Origin: Prosthecobacter vanneervenii
GTDB taxonomy: Bacteria > Verrucomicrobiota > Verrucomicrobiia > Verrucomicrobiales > Verrucomicrobiaceae
Length of the DNA stretch: 64,000 bases
NCBI RefSeq assembly: GCF_014203095.1
Contig: NZ_JACHIG010000001.1
Span: 310,001 to 374,000, forward strand
Direction of reading: 5' to 3'
In this document: positions 11,001 through 17,847 of the stretch, piece after piece
Numbering within the stretch: the first letter of the stretch is position 1
Layout: every line of letters begins with the position of its first letter
Notes under the pieces: generated by a model
What the model was told of the DNA's origin: nothing
Database searches by the model: none
The model's input: only the letters and a program-made list of their open reading frames with translations
Program-made: the position numbers and the translations under genes

Positions 11001-14000
11001 GATGATCTTGTCTGTCAGGAGATCGCCGGAGTAGCCGCCGTGGCCCTGGGAGTCGGTGTGCTCGCTTGCACCATCCACGATCACATTGTTGAGCCACCAG
11101 TCGGGGTGATAAACGTTGTCGATCAGTGTTTCAGCCGAGCGGTGGGTCAGGCAGTCGATAGCACCGGAGTACGTGCCGTAGTGGAGGCCCCAGCCACGGT
11201 TGGTGGGAGCGTAGGCCGTGCCCTCCTGAATGATGAGTGTATTCTGGCCGTTCACGGTTGTGTAAGCGATGTTTTTGTCAGCGCCGCCGCAGTGCCACTT
11301 GCCCGCCATGAAGGTCTGGTATCCGGAGGCGGCAAAGGTCTGGGGCATGATGTGCTCGCTCAGATCCAGGCCGCGTGAGTTGTTCACGCCGGTGCGGATG
11401 GCGGAGCGTCCGGTGAGCAAGGTGGAGCGTGTGACGCTGCAGACAGCGGTGGGGTAAAAGCGCTCCAGCCGGATGCCTTTGGTGGCAAAGCTGTCCATCG
11501 CCGGGGTATCCACATGCACGCGGCCTGCATAGGTGTGGTATCCGATGTCTCCCCAGCCCTGGTCATCGGTGACGATGATGAGAACGTTGGGCGGGGTGCT
11601 GCTGGTGACGGTGAAGAGCTGCGAGGCGGTGTGCAAGGCGCTATCGGTCACCGTGACGCTGAAGGCATAGGTGCCCGCCGCCGTGGGCGTTCCGCTGAAA
11701 GTACCATTGGTGCCCAGCGTGACACCGGGTGGCAGAGAGCCGCCGGTCACATTCCAGGTGTAGCCGCTGCCAGAGCCACCGGTGGCTGTCAGAGACTGCG
11801 TATAGGCAGCACTGGTGAGCGCATTGGGCAGCGCAGGTGCAGTGGTGATGGCCAGCGGCAGGGTGACGGTGTAGCTGCCTGCATTGGCCAGCGTGGTGGT
11901 GGCACCGGTGCTGTCTTTGACCTGGATGGAGTAGCTGATCTGCGTGCCGGAGGCAAAGGCGGGAAGCTGCACACCATACACTCCGTCTCCCGCTGCGCCA
12001 TCTCCGTGGGTGCCATCGTCAAACATGGTGAGCGTGACTCCGGGCACGGTGGAGATGGAGATGTCATCCACATTGAAGACTGGAGATCGGGTGGGAGTGG
12101 GCGGATTGTAGCCGCTGTATTGGAAGCGCATCTTCAGCGTGTTCACCAGTTCGTTCTGCAGCAATGTGTAGCTGTAAGACTGGTAGCCGTGATTCAGTGT
12201 TGTGCCTGCCAGTGCGATGGAGGACGCGGCGAGAGCCGGGGCTGTGTTCACGACGAAGTGCGTGGCATCGGTGACCGAGGTGACTGTGGAACCGGCGGCG
12301 AGATAGGTGGCCACCAGGCCTTGTCCTGTGGACGTGGAGGTGGCTGCCGTGCTCAGCACAAAGGTGGTGCTGTTGGTGATGGAGCTCACATAAGTATTGG
12401 CTGGAATGCTGTTGGCTCCGGTCAGGGACATGCCTGCCACGAGACTGCTGGTGCTGGCACAGGTAACAGTCGTGCTGCCAGAGGTGGTGGCCACGCTGGT
12501 GAGCATGACACCCGAGATGGCGTTGAAGGTCTGTGCGGAACCATTCGCTGTGGAATTGGCGCTGAGCACAAACTGCGTGCCGCTGGTGACGGAGCTGACA
12601 GTGGCGTTGTTGGGCACGCCTGCACCCACTACCACCATGCCTGGCGTGAGGCCGGTGGTGCTGGCGCAGGTGATGGTGGCGCTGCCTGTGCTGGTGGAGC
12701 AGCCCGTGAGCACGAGGCTGGGGCTGCCCACGCTCATGCCTGCGGTGAGGCCGGAGGTGCTGGCGCAGGTGATGGTGGTGCTGCCGCTGGTGAGGCTGCA
12801 GCCGCTGAGATTCACCGTGGTGGAGGCGTAGGATTCGCTCAGGCGTGTGTTCCAAGTGGTGCCCCCATCGGGGGAGAGCTGCATGGTCCATCCATTTCCT
12901 GCCACCATGTTCTGCGTCTGCACATAAAACTGCAGTGTGCCGGAGAGTCCTGCTGCAGGAATGGCATTGGTGGTGGTGACGGTGTTGTCCGTGTAGAGAG
13001 CGCTGCCCCGGGTAAACTGCAGACCAGTGCCTGCGGCTGTGAGTGTGGCGCTGGCATTGGTGGCTGAAGCATTGCCGCTGAGGGTAAACTGCGTGGCGCT
13101 GTTCACGGCGGAGACGGTGGTGTTGTTCGGAATGCCCTGTCCTGTGACGGGCATGCCGGAGAGCGTGGCGGTGATGGCCAGCCCGGTGTTCGTTGCCGTC
13201 GCGTTGGAGCTCATGATGAGCTGAGTGCTGTTGGTCACTGTTTTGACGACAGTGTTTGCGGGTATGCCCGTGCCAGTGAGAGTCATGCCCACCTGCACGC
13301 CCGTGGTGCTGGCGCAGGTGACCGTGGCGCTGCCGCTCGTGGTGGCTCCGCTGGTCAGGCTCACCGTCGTAGCACCTATAAGACCAGCCGTGCTGGAGCA
13401 GGTGACGGTGGCGCTGCCGCTGGTGATAGAGCAGCCACTGAGCGTGAGGCCTCCGGCGTAAAGCGTGAGCGCACTGCCGCTGCCCGTGGCGCTGGAGTTG
13501 AGCACCAGGGTTGTCGAGTTGGTCACGCTGCTGACGGTGGCTCCGGTGGGAATGTTGGTGCCAGCCACGAGCATGCCTGGCCATACGCCTGCGGTGCTGG
13601 CGCATGTAACAGTGGCGCTGCCGCTGGTGGTGGTGCAGGCGGTGAGGCTGATCGGTGTGCTGTGATTGCTGCCGCTGCCATTCTGACTGATCTGGCCGCT
13701 GCCGCCCGAGGCCGTGGTCCAGGCATTCAGTGCACCATTGCCCTGCCAGGGCTGGGGGTAAACCACCGGCGTCATCGTTTCGCTGAAGACCTGGCTGGGG
13801 GTCTGCACGCCCATGCTATAAGAGAGCTGCACCTGCGAGATGGTGGTGCCGGAGGGCGGGGAGATCTGCGTGGTCACATACGGAGTATCCGTGTTCTCCA
13901 CACTTGTGGGATTTGTTGCAGGCGTACCGATCACGGGCACGGTGCCCGTCAGCGTGGCGTCAAACGAGGAGCCCACGGCGGTGTCACTGCAGGCGATGTG

Positions 14001-16862
14001 AAGCGCTGCTGAGTAGGAGCTGCCGGGGCTGGCATTGCTGAACATGACTCCAAAGGTGGTGCTGCCACCCGCAGCCAGTGTGGTGGGATTGGCAGGCGCG
14101 CTGATGAGGGCAAAGTTGGAAGCATTGGTGCCGTCGATGGTAACGCCGTTTAGTGTCAGCGAAGTGGTGCCATTGTTGGTGATAGTGAAGGTTTTGGTGC
14201 TCATGCCGCTGAAGCCCACGCTGCTGACGCCATCTGTCAGAGTGCTGGAACCCTGAGCCACGGAGATCTGCGTGGTCACACTGGTGGTGCGCACTGCAAA
14301 GACCGGATATGTGGAGGCAAACACCTCGTAGCTGATGATGCCCTGTGCTCCGCGTGTGGGGCCGATCTGTGCGGGAACGGAGTTGTTGATGCCCATTTCC
14401 ACCAGCCACGCCTGAGTCACCGTGCCCGACTTCACCGCGCTGGAGGTCCAGTAGGCTGTGGGTGGCACCAGCGCTCGGAAGGTCTGACCGGAACTCGCAA
14501 GGATGCCCGTGCCGCTGGTGACGGTAAAGGTGGTCGCGCTCGTGACGCTGGCCACCACCGGAGGTGTGCCGGTTGGCAGATAGGTGCCGCCCGGATTGGA
14601 GGGATCCACCAGCACCATGCCGGGAATCATGCCTGTGGTGTCTGCGCAGGTGATGGTGGTGCCGCCTGCGGTGGTGATGCAACCGGCGAGTGTTTTGGCA
14701 AACAGAGTGCGATTCATCGCGGGCTTGAGGCCCGTGGTGGTGGTGGCCGTGGCCAGCGTGTAATCCGTGAGCGTCTGCAACTCTTTGACCGTGGGCAGAC
14801 GCCAGTCGCCGTAGCCGCCGAGCGAGAGGTTTTCCGCATAGCTGATGGCCGACTGCCAGTTCATGGCAGCGGCTGGCAGCTGCGTCCACATCAGGCTGGT
14901 GTCCGTGTCGGTGATGGTGCCATCGTTGTTATTGACGTAACTGTGTCCGTTGCCGGGCTTGCTGCCACGCACGTAGCGTGCGTTGTAGCGCAGGCTGCCT
15001 CCTGCGCTGATCGTTTCCGTGATCGGCTTTGGCCCTAGGCCACCACCGGCATTCGTGCACCACACGTGCGTGGCATCGGTGCCGTAGATGTCGCTCGTCC
15101 ACCAGTAGTCGGCGCTGTTGGTGTTGGGAAATTTGGTCTGGTCGAAAGCAGGATTGTTGTTGTGGTTGAAAATGCTGAAGAGCTCTGCAGGTGTGGGCAG
15201 ACGCCAGTCAGTGTAGCCGCCGGTGCTCTGCGTGGAGGCATTGGTCACAGCGCTGGCCCAGGTGGACTCTCCTGCGTCTGTCTTCTGCCACATGAGACCG
15301 GTGACATTGTCGGTGATGGTGCCGTCTCCATTATCCGTGAGAGAGGGCGGGTTGATCGTATAGTCGGCGTCTTCGCCGAATGGAGCCCCGGAAACGGTGA
15401 TCGTCTGTCCGGTATCTGGCAGCTTGATCTCGCTCCATCCGGACATGGGATAGGTGGTGAGTCGTGCGCCGCCATTGCTTGTCGCGCTCGGGGTATAAAC
15501 GGTCGTGGTCGTCGCACCTGGAAGCCGCCAAGTGATGGTGAGCGTCTTGGGGTTCGCATTGCGGTTGATCTTCCAGCACTCGTCGTAGTCGGTGCCGTTG
15601 ATGGTCACGCGCAGGCGGTAGTTGTCCGCAGAGGCTACGGCACCAGGAGAGGTGTCTTCAATGAGATTGCCTGAGCCGTCGGTTGTCAATGCCACCGGAT
15701 TCTTGTAGGCGTTGGCATTGAAACCTGCGCCGCTGACAGGCTGTGCGGTATAGCCACCGGTGCCCGATTGGCGGATGGCGGAGATCTCGGGCTGGCCGTC
15801 CACCTGACCGCCGAAATTCACCACCGTGCCCTTGAAGGACGTCATCATGTAAGGCGACTGCGGTGTGCCGTACGGGTGGGTGGCGTCCACGGTGTTGGTG
15901 CCTACGGCGTGGTAGTGGTAGCCCCAGCCGCTGCCGTGGTCGTGCCCGCCCAGGGAATCCAGCGTCTGCCGCGTGCTGCCATCCGGTTCCACGTAGCCAT
16001 AGATGGGGTAGCCATCCAGCGCCCATGCCACCGGCTTGTCATCGCTGAGCGGTCCGCCAAAACGCGCGGAGAGATGCATGGGCACGATGTGGTAGTGGTA
16101 GTCGTCCGCCATGCCGCAATGGCCGCCGTAGTAGTCCAGCTCTCCGATCTCGTAGGACACGCGGCCGGTGTTGTTGGCAGGATTGAAGATGGCCACACCA
16201 TTGGAGGCCAGTGCCACCGCGCCGCGCTGGAAGTTGTTGTTGGTGGAGCCGGGGGTGAAAATCAGCGTGGGAGAGGCCGCCACCGTGGGCACCAGCGGCA
16301 GGCGCCAGTAGTTGGGCTGCCCATAGCCGAGAGAGCCCGCTGTGCCCTCAGGGTTGGTCACACCTGAGAAGTAGGCCACCGGCAGCGGGATCTGCTGCTG
16401 CCAGGAACTGATGCCCACCATGCGGTTGGGCATGTTGTCAGGCATGTTGTCAGACTCTTCGTAAAATGTGGTGCCATCCCAGTAAAAACGCACCTTGGGT
16501 TTGAAAGGTGCAAATGAAGCCGCCATCAGCGCTCCATTGCCCGCAGGTGCTACATAGGACGAAAGCTGCGCCAGCGAGGCCAGCCGCATCAGCGCAGGCA
16601 GGCCCGTCATGCTGTTTCCGGCGGCCATGCGCAGCGGTGCCTTGGGAGCGGTCGGCTTGGCCACCACCGGGGCTGGAGCCTTGCTCATGAGCTTCTGTCC
16701 GGCTGAGGAGGCCATGAAGTCATCTAGGATGTGCTGGCGCATCTCCTCGGTGAAGGGGCCTTTCCGGCCTGTGGTCGCGACATCTCCAGGCGTGTGTGCC
16801 GGGCAGATGGCGGGAAAAGCGAGGGCTGCCAGAGGCAGCAGCAGGCGGTCAGGGATCTTCAT
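5013..16862 (-). CDS. Giant secreted mosaic protein: YHYH, DUF1566, sulfatase and purple-acid-phosphatase-like domains with interspersed repeats
   Basis: Single open frame of about 3,949 residues. ATG 16862 is chosen over TTG 16877 and ATG 16874 because it directly precedes a signal peptide (MKIPDRLLLPLAALAFPA). Approximate domain order: YHYH domain 135-360 (DDYHYHIVPM, GWGYHYHAVG); DUF1566/Lcl-type 504-634 and 644-844; choice-of-anchor-D-like 857-980; cassette A 1034-1674 (jelly-roll-like, ending DGAAGDGVYGVQ); putative Ig 1674-1750; sulfatase 1754-2430 (VTDDQGWGD, CSVTR, GKWHCG, FSDNGGE); Ig and FN3 2454-2747; cassette B 2754-3377; phosphatase N-domain 3390-3484; metallophosphatase 3487-3850 (ADPH, LGD, GNHE, MHH, GHDH). 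About 14 copies of a Thr/Ser-rich repeat interrupt these domains. It is probably exported to the surface or medium; sulfate and phosphate ester hydrolysis are inferred from domains. Confidence 0.9.
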   Translation of the reverse strand: MKIPDRLLLPLAALAFPAICPAHTPGDVATTGRKGPFTEEMRQHILDDFMASSAGQKLMSKAPAPVVAKPTAPKAPLRMAAGNSMTGLPALMRLASLAQLSSYVAPAGNGALMAASFAPFKPKVRFYWDGTTFYEESDNMPDNMPNRMVGISSWQQQIPLPVAYFSGVTNPEGTAGSLGYGQPNYWRLPLVPTVAASPTLIFTPGSTNNNFQRGAVALASNGVAIFNPANNTGRVSYEIGELDYYGGHCGMADDYHYHIVPMHLSARFGGPLSDDKPVAWALDGYPIYGYVEPDGSTRQTLDSLGGHDHGSGWGYHYHAVGTNTVDATHPYGTPQSPYMMTSFKGTVVNFGGQVDGQPEISAIRQSGTGGYTAQPVSGAGFNANAYKNPVALTTDGSGNLIEDTSPGAVASADNYRLRVTINGTDYDECWKINRNANPKTLTITWRLPGATTTTVYTPSATSNGGARLTTYPMSGWSEIKLPDTGQTITVSGAPFGEDADYTINPPSLTDNGDGTITDNVTGLMWQKTDAGESTWASAVTNASTQSTGGYTDWRLPTPAELFSIFNHNNNPAFDQTKFPNTNSADYWWTSDIYGTDATHVWCTNAGGGLGPKPITETISAGGSLRYNARYVRGSKPGNGHSYVNNNDGTITDTDTSLMWTQLPAAAMNWQSAISYAENLSLGGYGDWRLPTVKELQTLTDYTLATATTTTGLKPAMNRTLFAKTLAGCITTAGGTTITCADTTGMIPGMVLVDPSNPGGTYLPTGTPPVVASVTSATTFTVTSGTGILASSGQTFRALVPPTAYWTSSAVKSGTVTQAWLVEMGINNSVPAQIGPTRGAQGIISYEVFASTYPVFAVRTTSVTTQISVAQGSSTLTDGVSSVGFSGMSTKTFTITNNGTTSLTLNGVTIDGTNASNFALISAPANPTTLAAGGSTTFGVMFSNASPGSSYSAALHIACSDTAVGSSFDATLTGTVPVIGTPATNPTSVENTDTPYVTTQISPPSGTTISQVQLSYSMGVQTPSQVFSETMTPVVYPQPWQGNGALNAWTTASGGSGQISQNGSGSNHSTPISLTACTTTSGSATVTCASTAGVWPGMLVAGTNIPTGATVSSVTNSTTLVLNSSATGSGSALTLYAGGLTLSGCSITSGSATVTCSSTAGLIGATTVSLTSGATTSGSATVTCASTTGVQVGMTLTGTGIPANTVVKTVTNSTQLIMSSNATATNTGLAITATLSGMPVTGQGIPNNTTVSAVNSATQFTLSGNASATNASATLTAAGTGLQFTRGSALYTDNTVTTTNAIPAAGLSGTLQFYVQTQNMVAGNGWTMQLSPDGGTTWNTRLSESYASTTVNLSGCSLTSGSTTITCASTSGLTAGMSVGSPSLVLTGCSTSTGSATITCASTTGLTPGMVVVGAGVPNNATVSSVTSGTQFVLSANSTANGSAQTFNAISGVMLTSVATTSGSTTVTCASTSSLVAGMSLTGANSIPANTYVSSITNSTTFVLSTAATSTSTGQGLVATYLAAGSTVTSVTDATHFVVNTAPALAASSIALAGTTLNHGYQSYSYTLLQNELVNTLKMRFQYSGYNPPTPTRSPVFNVDDISISTVPGVTLTMFDDGTHGDGAAGDGVYGVQLPAFASGTQISYSIQVKDSTGATTTLANAGSYTVTLPLAITTAPALPNALTSAAYTQSLTATGGSGSGYTWNVTGGSLPPGVTLGTNGTFSGTPTAAGTYAFSVTVTDSALHTASQLFTVTSSTPPNVLIIVTDDQGWGDIGYHTYAGRVHVDTPAMDSFATKGIRLERFYPTAVCSVTRSTLLTGRSAIRTGVNNSRGLDLSEHIMPQTFAASGYQTFMAGKWHCGGADKNIAYTTVNGQNTLIIQEGTAYAPTNRGWGLHYGTYSGAIDCLTHRSAETLIDNVYHPDWWLNNVIVDGASEHTDSQGHGGYSGDLLTDKIISQIQNRDTSKPFLGYLAFNTIHGPVSAPADVLAKYGTPSDPTHYIADVPTRTLAASVDNMDKNMARVLAALDTAGITNNTIVVFFSDNGGENATGGSDLPLRGAKTDPYEGGIRTPAGIRWPGQLAGGLTVTNCVTTNGSTTVTCDSTTGLYSGMALAGTGLAYGSTVASVTDATHFILSAAPATASSPSSITITAGVISNMYLWVGDLFPTLCAATGVTPQNTKPFDGLNMWPALKSISGSAPDGTQTRFQTNPDGSKNTTVTNISPLVTVASPNVGFNNFTDPLSGQTKTFKLIYSATGGGRGATATATVSGGVITNLTLNSGGTGYTNTPTISFSGGGGTGATATATVSQGTVTAVNLTNGGSGYTSAPNVLFSGALLLTNSSTTAGSTAVTCSSTVGLQAGASIYGVGIKGGATVASVTDATHFVMSDPPNVAYSGITLNVGFTTYQLFNIQDDPYETTDIMLGANASSYSAIVSSLQSAISITPEVYPPYIGPALITNTAAQGSTVQLYAPFTSYAKNAPTVQWRKNGVNLSDGGRISGSTSYTTAVAPDGKVYVSGSSYAMLTITGVTTADAGSYDVVINNVNTYVSPNVTNSVTSPAGTLTVVVGSPALNTLPAYTTGTTRTISWPAVTNATSYTVQAATDVNFSSILSSQTVSTTSVTFSGLTSGTQYWYRATATDGVTTSSYSSIVTSTQDAVNPAVAITTPADGATSSQTTVNVQGTASDAPSGIASVMVNGVAATTADGYAHWSASVPLSVGGNTLTATATDAAGNMAASSITVSLSPITPVISSVSTAPTSPTYMDSVYVVARVQAGQAPVSSVKLSYNTATPVSTTIWREVFGNTSSNNWNGSGALNSWNTVGAGNVRQAVSNANHTTPLSITGASTTSGSTAVTCTSTAGLWPGMLITGTNIPGSTSGASTGNTTVASVSSTTTFVLSQAATGTSTGLTLTAAGVTLTNASTTSGSTTVTCDNTAGLINGMSVTGTGVPNNATVSSVTNGTTLVLSIAATATGSALTLSASGAAAEFNGGTTSLTGSMFTTTGNINTTGTAGYVEFYLQTLSLAGPTTTVNVSGTLTSGSAVVTGSTTGSLGVGMLVQGSGVPAGATIISIDSASQFTISAAATSAATVSITATNNNQWTFQVSSDGGNTWNTRLSEDWNSKTLGLTSVVTNATGSASGSTAVTCTSTSGLVAGRALIGPTVYVTGSTTSGSAVVTTSSTSTLAVGMFLSGASGIPNATRILSIDSATQFTMSANATATSASNAMAATTFAPNTTVSSITSGTSFVINTAAYVNTSAAPVAVNATSINHGFQLFHYDLAGAELGTQTKLRWQFAGYTPTSPTGKPRVDIDDIIVGTTAPPANVLLTMVDDGLHADGAAGDGIYGVQIPVQNGGTTVNFSITATDSSSGVTVNPASGTYTYTVASSITDATIKGAEFLGMPSDTSMTLNVVGSTDLYAFVEYGTSPGSYTQATTPALFQVDAAHPEFYNPVEITLSGLQPDTEYYYRFRYRGTGASFYNARGERSFHTARARGTSFTFTISADPHLDVNTDLSLLDRAMSNIATDAPDFHIDLGDIFMTDKMEQPLANGIPAIWGGELSTGQLNQTLLNNRAILLRNQFELVCHSVPFFFTLGNHEAEYGYLFNSATDKLNNIPAWDLLARKAYYPTPVPSAFYSGNPTPLTYTGGSLGLLEDYYAWEWGDALFIVLDPFWNTTTNPNQGNDAWNWTLGQTQYNWLRDTLKNSSARYKFVFMHHIVGGTTTLADGVTPNVAARGGVEVAGFYEWGGLNADGTTNGFASHRPGWDMPIHNLLKQNKVSVVFHGHDHLYGYQTLDGIVYLECPQPGTANYTTLGSAADGKYTQGLSSLLLADSGHIRVRVTPAQVVADYVRAYRPQDENASRHNLDVSNSFTLRPTVFPPIEMVAAGAGQVVLRWNAVPNKPYQIQYSTDLVTWQTITTTPLTFTNTNTNATYTDTLPARINGQRAFYRVMWTP
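7075..7505 (-). repeat. TTSGS repeat: one unit nested within another (cassette B, third site)
   Basis: Part of the giant gene. A host unit begins with ASGSTAVTCTSTSGL and is interrupted after GRALIG. A complete second unit follows (TTSGSAVVTTSSTSTLAVGM to the Thr/Ala-rich end). The host then resumes at NTTVSSITSGTSFVIN. The surrounding cassette continues with INHGFQLF, matching LNHGYQSY of cassette A. Confidence 0.75.
7585..7795 (-). repeat. TTSGS repeat: single unit (cassette B, second site)
   Basis: A single unit with LTSGSAVVTGSTTGSLGVGM, GSGVPAGATIISIDSASQ and an Ala/Thr-rich end. It sits between YLQTLSLAG and QWTFQVSSDGG of cassette B. The corresponding position of cassette A (YVQTQNMVAGNGWTMQLS) has no insertion, so this copy marks an insertion difference between paralogous cassettes. 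Confidence 0.75.
7930..8360 (-). repeat. TTSGS repeat: two tandem units (cassette B, first site)
   Basis: Two consecutive units, each with TTSGST(A/T)VTC, GM, an IP/VPxxxT loop and a FVLS/LVLS strand. They stand between a leader ending NANHTTPLSI and the strand AAEFNGG. The equivalent place in cassette A carries three units, one of them nested. Confidence 0.75.
9667..9869 (-). repeat. TTSGS repeat: single unit inside the sulfatase domain C-terminal part
   Basis: A unit with TTAGSTAVTCSSTVGLQAG and TVASVTDATHFVMS lies directly before TYQLFNIQDDPYETTD. That motif is a conserved late sulfatase segment which normally follows KLIYS within a few residues. Here about 145 inserted residues, including the neighbouring GxGYT repeats, separate the two. 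Confidence 0.75.
9872..10107 (-). repeat. GGxGYT repeat: two tandem units inside the sulfatase domain
   Basis: Two tandem units of about 37 residues with the pattern GATATATVSxG, then LxxGGxGYTxxPxxxFSGG. They are a different repeat family from the Thr/Ser-rich units and are inserted next to one of them, between the sulfatase segments KLIYSATG and TYQLFNIQ. At DNA level the two units are similar but not identical. Confidence 0.75.
10412..10620 (-). repeat. TTSGS repeat: single unit inside the sulfatase domain, mid part
   Basis: A unit with TTNGSTTVTCDSTTGLYSGM and TVASVTDATHFILS separates GIRWPGQLAGG from VISNMYLWVGDLFPTLC. In ordinary sulfatases these two segments are contiguous. Removing the unit restores a normal-looking sulfatase sequence, so the borders look like clean in-frame insertion points. 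Confidence 0.8.
12203..12822 (-). repeat. TTSGS repeat: two units nested within a third (cassette A, second site)
   Basis: The host unit starts LTSGSTTITCASTSGLTAGM and breaks after the GMSVG loop. Two complete units follow (TSTGSATITC... and TTSGSTTVTC...). The host then resumes at AAGSTVTSVTDATHFVVN. The break point is the same loop used in the nested unit of cassette B, which carries one unit instead of two. Confidence 0.75.
13022..13660 (-). repeat. TTSGS repeat: three units, one nested (cassette A, first site)
   Basis: One complete unit (TTTSGSATVTCASTAGVWPG...) is followed by a host unit whose front half (ITSGSATVTCSSTAGL) and back half (GMPVTGQGIPNNTTVSAV) are separated. The separating sequence is another complete unit (ATTSGSATVTCASTTGVQVG...). 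The host cassette resumes at LQFTRGSALY. Confidence 0.75.
14477..14692 (-). repeat. TTSGS repeat: single unit inside second DUF1566 domain
   Basis: A divergent unit (TTAGGTTITCADTTGMIPGM ... VVASVTSATTFTVTSG) interrupts the second DUF1566 domain between MNRTLFAK and ALVPPTAYWTSS. The first DUF1566 copy has no insertion at the matching place (FDQTKFPN followed by SADYWWTS). Confidence 0.7.
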
Positions 16863-17020
16863 AGTGCCGACCATCAAGCCCGGGCTGTGTTAGCTTCTTG
16901 TGATGACCAGGAGGGAGAATTGTCAGCAAATGGTAAATATGAGCCCGGTCCGATGGTGTGGGAAGCAGGCTGCTCTGGCAGCCCCTGCCATCCCCAACGC
17001 ATTTTTCAGCGTCAAAAACA

Positions 17021-17101
17021 CACTGCCAAAACTGCCAAAACCCCCGGCGTGGGAGGTTTCGGCAGTTTTGGCAGTACGCTTTGAGCCGTGAAATAATTTT
17101 T
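17021..17101 (+). repeat. TGCCAAAA palindromic element, copy 1
   Basis: The left arm (17022-17045) and right arm (17051-17075) form a near-perfect 24-bp stem with two mismatches. The right arm reads GGTTTCGGCAGTTTTGGCAG. A conserved tail follows with TTGAGC, GAA and a T-rich run (about 17081-17101). The same arm and tail recur at copies 2 and 3. Confidence 0.75.
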
Positions 17102-17157
17102 CGAAGCTTGGAGCGGAGGCTAGGAGGTGCCGCAGGTCAAAATTCAACACGCTGAAG

Positions 17158-17234
17158 TCACTGTCAAAACCTCCAGTCCCAGAGGGTTTCGGCAGTTTTG
17201 GCAGTTCCTTTTGAGCGATGAACTTATTTTTTGT
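17158..17234 (+). repeat. TGCCAAAA palindromic element, copy 2
   Basis: Same orientation as copy 1. The right arm GGTTTCGGCAGTTTTGGCAG is at 17185-17204. The tail TTTTGAGCGATGAACTTATT is at about 17209-17228 and ends in a T run. The left arm is degraded (ACTGTCAAAAC). Confidence 0.7.
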
Positions 17235-17384
17235 GAGCGATGACTTAGCCGCAGACCGCCACATTCCAGGAGTGAGATGCCTAAAACAGGATGTGAATGA
17301 AAATCAGTCATGACTCTGAAGCGCCTCTTAGCCTGCCACATCCTGAAGACAGGCTGTGCTCCTGTGGCACTGCCTAGATGGGTG

Positions 17385-17419
17385 TGACACATCAGTCCAT
17401 GAGGTGGAATGATGTGTCA
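17385..17419. repeat. Perfect 10-bp inverted repeat, spacer 15
   Basis: TGACACATCA (17385-17394) and TGATGTGTCA (17410-17419) are exact reverse complements separated by 15 bases. The length and spacing suit either a dimeric regulator site or a hairpin. No gene start is nearby on either strand, so the role is unknown. Confidence 0.5.
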
Positions 17420-17847
17420 TTCATAGATCACCATGGTATTTTATGGTTCTAGAGTGAATTGGAAAGTCTCGTGAGGAATGAGATTCCTGCTGGTCGAGAG
17501 CGGAATAAATGAGACACAGCATGCGAATGCTGTCACCGGCCTCTAGGTACTACAAACATTGTGGCTCTAGCTGAATTCCCAGTGTCCTGAAAAATTGCTG
17601 CCGTTTATCCATGGTAAACAGGGTGTCATGAGATGCCATTTTTGGCACAGCTATTGATGATCTATTCATTCATAGCAGCTATCTATGCTTCCTTCTTCTT
17701 GGAGTGAACAGCATAGGCATACTCGCGTCTGCCAGGGGGATAAAATCCACATCATTACCTTGTCATTTCTAAGAGGCTTGTTCTTGAATGTTTTTCCCGC
17801 AAAGGGTTGGTATGAGATGAAGTTCCATGGGTTGCACTCCACGCCTT

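Noticed and set aside
6883..11378. Several 500-550 residue frames on both strands across the giant gene
   Set aside because: They follow the repeat composition (His/Gln/Arg-rich or Gly/Ala-rich) and lack motifs; the giant frame carries all recognisable domains.
7075..13660. CRISPR-like or minisatellite array
   Set aside because: Units are about 200 bases, in frame, diverged at DNA level and not separated by unique spacers; they are protein-coding repeats.
5013..16862. Giant gene as an assembly artefact joining separate genes
   Set aside because: Domains join through in-frame linkers over 11.85 kb without any stop, and the repeats inside are diverged rather than identical, which argues against collapse or chimaera.
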